Shown in pieces: positions 6,020 through 11,387 of a stretch of 11,387 nucleotides of DNA. Position 1 is the stretch's first letter; every line of letters begins with the position of its first letter. The translations under genes were made by a program, and so were the position numbers. Source of the stretch: an uncultured Prevotellaceae bacterium (GTDB taxonomy: Bacteria > Bacteroidota > Bacteroidia > Bacteroidales > Bacteroidaceae); contig CALGGJ010000071.1 of the NCBI GenBank assembly GCA_937915745.1, forward strand, positions 1 through 11,387, in the 5' to 3' direction. The notes beneath the pieces were generated by a model. The model was not told the DNA's origin. It saw only the letters and a list, made by a program, of their open reading frames with translations, and did not search any database.

Positions 6020-6604
6020 ATGGATAAAACGTTTAGTCTAAGACAAGTCATAGCACTGTCAAATATTGTAATAATGCTGCATGTCATCTTGGCTTGCAGT
6101 GACGCATCAGGCTCTGCCGATTTTTTCTATTTACATGAAGAGGAATATGCTTGGGAGAGCAGTATCATTCGCCTGACTATGGATGGCGATAGGGTAGAAT
6201 CGGGCCTCGTATGGTGTAATTCAGATGAGTTCAGCGAGGCACGCGAGGGGTATTATCCCGGATTCACTGTATTGCCGATGACGGCAATCGAGCAAAGTGG
6301 CGATACCCTAAGGTTTACTCTTGATTCGAGAGACTCTAAATTTTTCAGTACGCCGATAGATATCAACATCTGTAGCATTGACGAAGCATGGCATAAGGGT
6401 TATCACCTATGGAATCAAGAACCTAAATATTTTGCCGACTCAGTAGCATATACTTGTCTGCTGTCTGCTGAAAATCTCGAGATAATCGGCAAGTCGAAGT
6501 ATCAGTACACAGATAATGTTGTCTACACAATGATGGGTATCGATACCATCAGACAGTATAAGCGTCATCTTGATGATTCCATAGAGATGCTGAATCGCAA
6601 GTAA
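6020..6604 (+). CDS. Lipoprotein of unknown function
   Basis: 194 residues. A long N-terminal signal ends in an ILAC lipobox (Cys26), so it is likely a lipid-anchored envelope protein. The mature part starts with a short Ser/Asp/Gly stretch and then reads like a compact alpha/beta or beta-rich domain with many acidic and aromatic residues (YLHEEEYAWESS, VWCNSDEFSEAREGYYPGF). The end is charged (IRQYKRHLDDSIEMLNRK). I recognise no catalytic motif. In size and envelope location it resembles the partner genes of the two leader cassettes, so it may be an orphan immunity-type gene, but no leader-bearing gene stands directly before it; only the GT14/IS3 chimera does. Confidence 0.75.
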   Translation: MDKTFSLRQVIALSNIVIMLHVILACSDASGSADFFYLHEEEYAWESSIIRLTMDGDRVESGLVWCNSDEFSEAREGYYPGFTVLPMTAIEQSGDTLRFTLDSRDSKFFSTPIDINICSIDEAWHKGYHLWNQEPKYFADSVAYTCLLSAENLEIIGKSKYQYTDNVVYTMMGIDTIRQYKRHLDDSIEMLNRK

Positions 6605-6665
6605 ATCAGCATCACATGTCTCGATAAGGCGGATTTCTCCACCAAAGGAACCGACCCACAGGTAC

Positions 6666-6713
6666 AAGCAGATTATCCAAAAACGGCCATTCCATCGGGG
6701 AAAATCCGCTTTT
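6666..6713 (+). terminator. Possible terminator after the lipoprotein gene
   Basis: AAGCAGATTATCC (6666-6678) can pair with GGAAAATCCGCTT (6699-6711) at 11 of 13 positions, followed by T up to 6713. The 20-base loop and two mismatches make it weak. A competing upstream arm, GCGGATTT (6629-6636), could pair with the same right arm. Confidence 0.3.
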
Positions 6714-7018
6714 AGTTGAGAGATTTCAGGTTATTTAATAAAAAACAACAGAATATTTGATTGGTATGACAGAAATGCTCATATTTGCAGCACTAATTGC
6801 CAACGTTTTCTATAAGCCAAGTGAGCAAAGTGCTTGCATTTTGCCATGACGAGACCTGACGAACGAAGCATGAGCAGAGTGGAGTTTACTCCGACCAAGG
6901 GCCTAATGAAGTGTTTCATACAAAAAGTAACACAGCGGATGGCTGGTACATGGAAAGAGTGAAAGATTTGAAACGGTGGTAGGAATTAAGCAGGCATAAA
7001 TCCATAACGTAATTAATT
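6714..7018. other. Gene-free stretch with one weak promoter-like site
   Basis: I see no convincing gene. TTTG (6756-6759), 20 bases, then CATATTTG (6780-6787) roughly resembles a Bacteroidetes promoter but lacks the TA of the -7 box. Downstream, 38 codons from 6846 to 6962 (starting MTRPDERSMSRVEFTPTKGL) and an overlapping frame ending ADGWYMERVKDLKRW are too short and unfamiliar to call as genes. They may be decayed mobile-element sequence. Confidence 0.4.
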
Positions 7019-7093
7019 ATGCGACGGATTATTTTAAGTTTTACGCTAACTATAATGATAGTGAACTGTGGAAAAGATATAAGAAATTTATAA
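7019..7093 (+). pseudogene. 24-codon lipoprotein signal stub
   Basis: MRRIILSFTLTIMIVNCGKD followed by four residues and a stop. It has a positively charged start, a hydrophobic core and a cysteine in a loose Bacteroidetes lipobox position (IVNC). This is what remains when a lipoprotein gene is truncated just after its signal. It could instead be a tiny expressed lipopeptide. The next gene begins 13 bases after the stop. Confidence 0.4.
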
Positions 7094-7106
7094 AACAATA
7101 ACGTAT

Positions 7107-8174
7107 ATGAATTTTGTATATATTTGTATGACATTCTTTGCTCTTGTACTGAGCAATAACCTGCATGCACAGCGAGTACTGATGCCCGATGACATCCGTA
7201 GATATTGGGAAAACCAGTATGACACTGTTCCGATTTCTTCATACGATAGGCTCGACAGACAATCCGATGTGCCCGCCGGTTATTTCATAAAGTCAAAGCA
7301 ACTGAGCAACACCGGACAAGTTACATTGCCTCCATCTGTATGGTCATGTTATGAAAAGACAGGGAATAATGATTATATATCAACCTCCGATATCATAGGC
7401 GAGGGAAAGATTCTCTGCTGGATGGGCCTTGTCAATGCCAATCCTGCTGCCGAACGGAAAATAAGGAAACAACTTGCAAGAAAGTATGGGGTGTTGACTG
7501 ACCGCGCAGGACGTGAGGGAATACCGGCACGATGGGTAAACGACTGCCTGTATCTTGTAGAAAACCCAAAGTATAAGATGGGGTTGTGGGTTGGCGAAGT
7601 GTATGCTAGTCGCGATGTCTGTTTCAAGGATGGAGTATTCTGCAAGTTTGCTGATTTCCATGGATATGATGATGACGACAACTACAATATCTGGAACTTG
7701 TGGCGCAAAGCATGGGGCGGCACAGTAGAAACGACCGTCGGGTATGACGGATACTCGTTGAGCAACATGTCGGAAGAGTTGTTCGAATCATTCAGTCTTG
7801 GTTCATACAAAGGAGACAAGATACTGGCAGACACGCATGCGAATACAATTCGTAAATTTCGGCTGCAACTACTGGCAAACAACTTGGCTCTGTTCTCAAA
7901 TAGAATAACGCTACCGGCAGAAAACCGCATTAGCAATGTACCTGTTTTCATTTACGAACTGCCGGACGGCAATGTCCGCATGGAGGTTATAGGTAGTGAA
8001 AACTACACAGGGCCACAAATAAAAGAACTTGAAGTGCTTGCCTCCACATTTGAAAAAATGCCTAAATACTCGTGTATTTCTCAATATTATACAACTCTCG
8101 AAGGCTTGGTATTTGGCGAGCTGCTTTATGTTAGTTCCAGCAGCTTCTATTGGATATTTAGCGATACACCATGA
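7107..8174 (+). CDS. Secreted protein of unknown function
   Basis: 355 residues. The signal peptide MNFVYICMTFFALVLSNNLH-AQ has an AQ end typical of Bacteroidetes, so cleavage is likely before RVLMPDDIRRYW. No lipobox is present; the product is periplasmic or secreted. The mature protein is mixed, with a basic stretch (AERKIRKQLARKYG, ~113-126), an acidic Asp/Tyr patch (HGYDDDDNYNIWN) near the middle and a hydrophobic, aromatic end (LLYVSSSSFYWIF). I see no known catalytic motif or domain. It follows a truncated lipoprotein stub and has no clear promoter directly upstream. Composition and codon use resemble the other exported unknowns in the window. Confidence 0.8.
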   Translation: MNFVYICMTFFALVLSNNLHAQRVLMPDDIRRYWENQYDTVPISSYDRLDRQSDVPAGYFIKSKQLSNTGQVTLPPSVWSCYEKTGNNDYISTSDIIGEGKILCWMGLVNANPAAERKIRKQLARKYGVLTDRAGREGIPARWVNDCLYLVENPKYKMGLWVGEVYASRDVCFKDGVFCKFADFHGYDDDDNYNIWNLWRKAWGGTVETTVGYDGYSLSNMSEELFESFSLGSYKGDKILADTHANTIRKFRLQLLANNLALFSNRITLPAENRISNVPVFIYELPDGNVRMEVIGSENYTGPQIKELEVLASTFEKMPKYSCISQYYTTLEGLVFGELLYVSSSSFYWIFSDTP

Positions 8175-8241
8175 GAAGCATGTACCACTAAACTGTTAAC
8201 AGTAAAAACATATTATGAATAGATTTTTTATTAGTATTATG

Positions 8242-8470
8242 CCTCACTGGTACGACCCAGTAAGGAACACTTCTGCAATTCGGCATAGATGTCCGGATCT
8301 TCCGCTGAACCCATACCGGCCATTCGAACCCCTGAAGTCATACCGACGGAGCGGAGTGCAGGAGTGTATCCAGCAACCTGTCTCCATAAAAACGGGGCGT
8401 GCCTGCATTTTTTCGTAAAAAAATTTGCTCTGCTTCGTCTATTTCGTAACTTTGCATTCGAAACAGGATT
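8242..8470. repeat. Probable dispersed intergenic repeat of the Prevotella type (inferred)
   Basis: This gene-free block begins with a hairpin (CCTCACTGG 8242-8250 pairing with CCAGTAAGG 8257-8265, one mismatch, 6-base loop) and ends in a strong promoter (8425-8455). It is open on both strands in several short frames without looking like a protein, and its composition differs from the flanking genes. Such blocks, which also produce spurious small predicted proteins, are familiar to me from Prevotella-like genomes, but only one copy is in this window, so the repeat status is a judgement. Confidence 0.4.
8425..8455 (+). promoter_or_regulatory. Strong Bacteroidetes promoter (TTTG-N19-TAACTTTG)
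   Basis: TTTG at 8425-8428, exactly 19 bases, then TAACTTTG at 8448-8455, matching the -33/-7 consensus of the Bacteroidetes primary sigma factor. It points at the lipoprotein pseudogene at 8528, leaving a leader of about 65 bases. Confidence 0.75.
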
Positions 8471-8527
8471 TTCCCTTTGAAATGACAATTAGGCCATTAA
8501 ATGATTAAACTGATAAGATATGAATAA

Positions 8528-9152
8528 GTGAATAAGACAAATGACAAAAGCCCTACTTATGAAAACTTTGGCTTTGCGAGGAAATGTAGGATAAGATCCA
8601 ATATTTCAAATTTCACATTAGTTTCGCTAATAATTACTGTTATCATGATAACGGCTCCTATTATGTTGAGTTGCCAACATAAAAACGAACGGTTGAGTGC
8701 TTGCAATGACACCTCCAATATTAAAAATCAGAGATCAACTCAATTGTCAAAGTTACTTTCCGACCATCAATATAAATCGGCCATATTGCTCATCGATTCC
8801 ATGCTGGAGTGTTCCCCTGATGACCCCCCAAATTTATACTGCGTTGGGGTGGATATACGACATGCAAGGCAATATTGATATTGCATAAAAACATTATTAC
8901 CATGCGATATGCATATATGACTCACTGTTGCATGAAAGGAAAAGGGAACAGTATTCAGACGAGATAAACAAGGCTTTCGTATATCAGTTGAAGGAAGGTC
9001 CCGAGGTGTACATACGTATAATAGATTCTATAAGCACACTACCTGAATATAAAAGCGACAGCATCAACATCGAAGGGTACAAGCATTTTATTCTCCAAGA
9101 CAAAGAGGATTTGTTTAGACATGATGGTGCAGAGATGACCCCCATAGAATAA
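8528..9152 (+). pseudogene. Lipoprotein pseudogene with a TPR-like region (extra C plus in-frame stop)
   Basis: The reading starts at GTG 8528; the ATG at 8520 meets a stop after three codons. Residues ~30-49 form a hydrophobic segment ending in a lipobox (IMLSC, Cys49); an internal ATG at 8645 is a less likely start. The frame then reads QLSKLLSDHQYKSAILLIDS to SPDD and goes wrong at six C's (8824-8829). With one C fewer it continues as PQIYTALGWIYDMQGNIDIA, a TPR-like helix pair. A TAA at 8886 interrupts this frame; beyond it the coding continues as KHYYHAICIYDSLLHERKRE to the stop at 9150-9152. Two independent lesions imply a dead gene. Intact length would be about 207 residues. Confidence 0.75.
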
Positions 9153-9232
9153 TATGGGGTATTGTTGCAATCATCACCTTTGTCTAACAAACGCTATTTT
9201 GTGAATATGTCTGTAATATGCAATAGGTATAT

Positions 9233-9370
9233 GTGTTGGATGGAAATGGTAATGTTATACAAGCTGTGACAGATAAAACAGCTCAACTGATCTTCCGTAC
9301 AAATGTGTCGAGTTACTTGAGTTGGAGGTATGCCGACGGGACGATGGCACATATCACGACGAGAGCATGA
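9233..9370 (+). pseudogene. Small decayed coding fragment
   Basis: After a stop just upstream, 45 sense codons read VLDGNGNVIQAVTDKTAQLI and on to SWRYADGTMAHITTRA. The composition looks like beta-strand protein rather than random sequence. There is no good start. I do not recognise the family. The gene-free stretch 9153-9648 otherwise holds only the next fragment and the GH51 promoter. Confidence 0.3.
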
Positions 9371-9393
9371 TAGAGCAATCGACATAAAGGAGC

Positions 9394-9471
9394 ATGGTAT
9401 ATCGCCAATACAAGGATGTACACAACTACCTCGACATGGACGATATCGTCGATATCCTCGACGACAAGTAA
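9394..9471 (+). pseudogene. 25-codon fragment ending in an acidic repeat
   Basis: ATG 9394, preceded by AGGAGC, opens MVYRQYKDVHNYLDMDDIVD and then ILDDK before a stop. The acidic (D-x-x-D-I-V-D-I-L-D-D) ending looks like a true protein C-terminus. It is probably the end of a lost gene, perhaps the same one as the preceding fragment, in another frame. Confidence 0.3.
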
Positions 9472-9592
9472 GAACAGGGTAAACATAAAATCATCAAAAC
9501 GCTAATGACCAATTTGGGTTATACTATCAGATGAAACAATAGCAATGAAATATTAAACAGGGTATTTATAGTGTATTTTCCAGTAAAAAAGC

Positions 9593-9623
9593 TTTGTCAT
9601 ATAAGGAAAATACCTTAACTTTG
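9593..9623 (+). promoter_or_regulatory. Promoter of the GH51 gene (TTTG-N19-TAACTTTG)
   Basis: TTTG at 9593-9596 and TAACTTTG at 9616-9623 with exactly 19 bases between fit the Bacteroidetes -33/-7 consensus. The GH51 start codon follows 25 bases after the -7 box, so the leader is very short and leaves little room for a riboswitch or attenuator. Confidence 0.8.
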
Positions 9624-9648
9624 TGCCCAAATCATTTATGTTCCACTT

Positions 9649-11208
9649 ATGAGACACAACATCATCTTATTGGCACTAAGCCTGTCGCTACCTATATTTG
9701 CACAGCACGAAGCAAGCGTCACGTTGAGACCGGCAGACGCAAAAGAAAAAATTAACAAAGAAATATACGGACAATTTGCCGAACACCTCGGCTCATGTAT
9801 CTATGGTGGCCTGTGGGTGGGTCCACAGTCGCCGATACCCAACACTCAGGGTTACCGAAACGACGTTCTACAGGCACTACGCGACATACATGTGCCGGTA
9901 ATGCGATGGCCCGGTGGATGTTTTGCCGACGAATACCACTGGATGGACGGCATAGGACCTCTTGAGCAACGTCCACGCATGGTTAACAACAACTGGGGAG
10001 GAACAGTCGAAGACAACAGCTTCGGCACACACGAGTTTCTCAACTTGTGCGAACTTATTGGCTGCGAGCCATACGTAAGCATGAACGTAGGTAGCGGCTC
10101 TGTTGAAGAGGCTGCCAAATGGGTTGAATATATGACAGCAAAAGACGGCCCGATGGCAAAACTACGCAAGCAGAACGGACGTCAAGAGCCGTGGCATGTG
10201 AAATACATAGGTGTAGGTAACGAAAGCTGGGGCTGTGGTGGCAATATGCGGCCTGAATACTATAGCGACCTATATCGCCGATATCAAACCTATTGCCGCG
10301 AGTACGACGGAAACCACTTATACAAAGTGGCATCAGGTGCCAGCGACTACGACTACACATGGACAGAAACGCTCATGCGGCAGGTAGGCACACAAATGAA
10401 AGGACTGTCACTACACTACTACACCTGTTACACTTGGAGCGGAAGCAAGGGTAAAGCAACACAGTTTGATGCAGACCAATACTACTGGACCATAGCCAAA
10501 TGCGGAGTCGGAGTAGAAGAAGTGCTGCAGAAACATATCGCTATCATGGATCAGTACGATGCTCGTCGTAACATTGACCTCCTGCTTGACGAGTGGGGCA
10601 CATGGTGGGATGAAGAACCTGGCAGCATACGCGGACACCTCTACCAGCAGAATACCATGCGCGATGCCATAGTTGCTGCCTTCTCGCTCAACACCTTCCA
10701 CCAATACACCCAACGCCTCAAGATGTGCAACATAGCTCAAGTGGCAAATGTGTTGCAAAGCATGGTGCTCACACGTGGTGACCAAATGGTGCTTACACCG
10801 ACATACTACGTTTTTAAGATGTATGTACCCAACATGGAAGCTATAAACATACCGCTCAGCGTGCAATGTGAAACTTTCGAGGCTGAAAACGAACAGAGAA
10901 ACTCTTCGCGGCGAGTGAGTAACTACATCAGCGCATCGGCTTCGCGCATGGCCGACGGTACTGTAAACATCAACCTGGCCAATGCAGACTTGCGCAACAC
11001 CCGCCGTGTTACCATCAATCTGTCGGGTATAACAGGTAAAGTACAGAATGCACAGATACTTACCTCGGCCGACATTAAAGACTACAACGACTTCGCACGT
11101 GCCGAGGCCGTACGTCCAGCATCATTTAAGAACGCAACCATCAACCGACAGGGACAGCTCGTGGTTGAGATGCCAACTAAGTCGATTGTATGTCTGCAAA
11201 TTAAATAA
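9649..11208 (+). CDS. GH51 alpha-L-arabinofuranosidase, exported
   Basis: 519 residues. GH51 enzymes release terminal alpha-L-arabinofuranose from arabinan, arabinoxylan and related oligosaccharides with retention. The signal peptide MRHNIILLALSLSLPIFAQ indicates export, probably to the periplasm. The (beta/alpha)8 domain starts with INKEIYGQFAEHLGSCIYGG (~35-54), then MRWPGGCFADEYHW (~85-98). The acid/base is E192 in GVGNESWGCGG, and the nucleophile is E315 in LLLDEWGTWW. The C-terminal beta domain (from ~400) contains the typical VNINLANADL stretch. Length is normal, both catalytic glutamates are present, and the frame is intact, so it should be active. It has its own promoter and terminator and is thus a single-gene unit; no SusC/SusD genes or regulators are in the window. 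Substrate choice within GH51 cannot be told from sequence alone. Confidence 0.96.
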   Translation: MRHNIILLALSLSLPIFAQHEASVTLRPADAKEKINKEIYGQFAEHLGSCIYGGLWVGPQSPIPNTQGYRNDVLQALRDIHVPVMRWPGGCFADEYHWMDGIGPLEQRPRMVNNNWGGTVEDNSFGTHEFLNLCELIGCEPYVSMNVGSGSVEEAAKWVEYMTAKDGPMAKLRKQNGRQEPWHVKYIGVGNESWGCGGNMRPEYYSDLYRRYQTYCREYDGNHLYKVASGASDYDYTWTETLMRQVGTQMKGLSLHYYTCYTWSGSKGKATQFDADQYYWTIAKCGVGVEEVLQKHIAIMDQYDARRNIDLLLDEWGTWWDEEPGSIRGHLYQQNTMRDAIVAAFSLNTFHQYTQRLKMCNIAQVANVLQSMVLTRGDQMVLTPTYYVFKMYVPNMEAINIPLSVQCETFEAENEQRNSSRRVSNYISASASRMADGTVNINLANADLRNTRRVTINLSGITGKVQNAQILTSADIKDYNDFARAEAVRPASFKNATINRQGQLVVEMPTKSIVCLQIK

Positions 11209-11251
11209 TCATCACATATAATATCACAACAGGTCTTTAAATCCAGACTCA

Positions 11252-11276
11252 TAGGCTGGCACGAGGCCAGTTCCTA
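11252..11276. other. Small hairpin between GH51 and its terminator
   Basis: TAGG-CTGGC (11252-11260) can pair with GCCAG (11266-11270) and CCTA (11273-11276), with a 5-base loop and a 2-base bulge. It may stabilise the 3' end of the GH51 message; no T-run follows, so it is not the terminator. Confidence 0.35.
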
Positions 11277-11299
11277 CAGCGGTGGAAAATAAGATTGAG

Positions 11300-11333
11300 A
11301 GAGGGTGTGTCAAAATAGGCACACCCTCTTTTT
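11300..11333 (+). terminator. Rho-independent terminator of the GH51 gene
   Basis: AGAGGGTGTG (11300-11309) pairs perfectly with CACACCCTCT (11320-11329) around a 10-base loop and runs straight into T's. It lies about 90 bases after the GH51 stop. The opposite strand also ends the stem in several A's before it, so it could act in both directions. Nothing is visible after it to 11387. Confidence 0.88.
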
Positions 11334-11387
11334 CCTGACTTCGTCACTCATTTTTAACTAAAATAGCAACTTGCTTATACAGAATTA

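Noticed and set aside
6846..6962. 38-residue frame starting MTRPDERSMSRVEF
   Set aside because: Too short, with no clear ribosome site, domain or export signal; described only as part of the gene-free stretch.
8215..8418. 67-residue open frame starting MNRFFISIMPHWYD, and an overlapping antisense frame
   Set aside because: Composition is not protein-like, both strands are open in overlapping frames, and the block looks like an intergenic repeat with a hairpin and a promoter.
10411..10866. 151-residue antisense frame in the GH51 gene
   Set aside because: It lies wholly inside a well-supported enzyme gene with both catalytic residues on the other strand.

Overview
The window looks like a chromosomal accessory region of a Bacteroidales bacterium, most like Prevotella or a close relative. 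The basis is TTTG-N19-TAnnTTTG promoters of the Bacteroidetes type, signal peptides ending in -AQ, loose Bacteroidetes lipoboxes, an IS1380-family transposase of the Bacteroides/Prevotella kind, and a secreted GH51 arabinofuranosidase. The genus is inferred; no rRNA or housekeeping gene is present.

Layout. Positions 1-663 hold the end of an IS1380-family insertion sequence whose transposase runs leftwards out of the window. Next is a large secreted protein built from two homologous halves (811-2661). Positions 2678-5571 hold two matching gene pairs. In each pair a gene with the same ~50-residue N-terminal leader (core KGTV..PFT..EY..L...GEW.GGYV) is followed 13-14 bases later by a small exported or membrane protein. 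The first leader is joined to a zinc-metallopeptidase-like domain (HELFH). The second is joined to a peptide of only about 33 residues whose partner has four predicted membrane segments. I read these as candidate effector/immunity cassettes using a common export leader; this is the most interesting content of the window.

Broken pieces of surface-glycan genes lie in front of or beside these modules: a possible glycosyltransferase 5' end (2678), a UDP-galactopyranose mutase (glf) with a frameshift and most of its middle deleted (4349-4806), and a GT14-like N-terminus fused to the last ~50 residues of an IS3-family transposase (5596-5820). A polysaccharide locus was apparently broken up by recombination and IS activity, and small cassettes now sit among its remains.

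From 6020 to 9648 are a lipoprotein of unknown function, a 24-codon lipoprotein stub, a secreted 355-residue unknown protein, a probable dispersed repeat carrying a strong promoter, a lipoprotein pseudogene (extra C plus a stop), and short decayed coding fragments. The right end holds the intact GH51 gene (9649-11208), with its own promoter and a clear rho-independent terminator (11300-11333). It looks functionally separate from the mosaic to its left.
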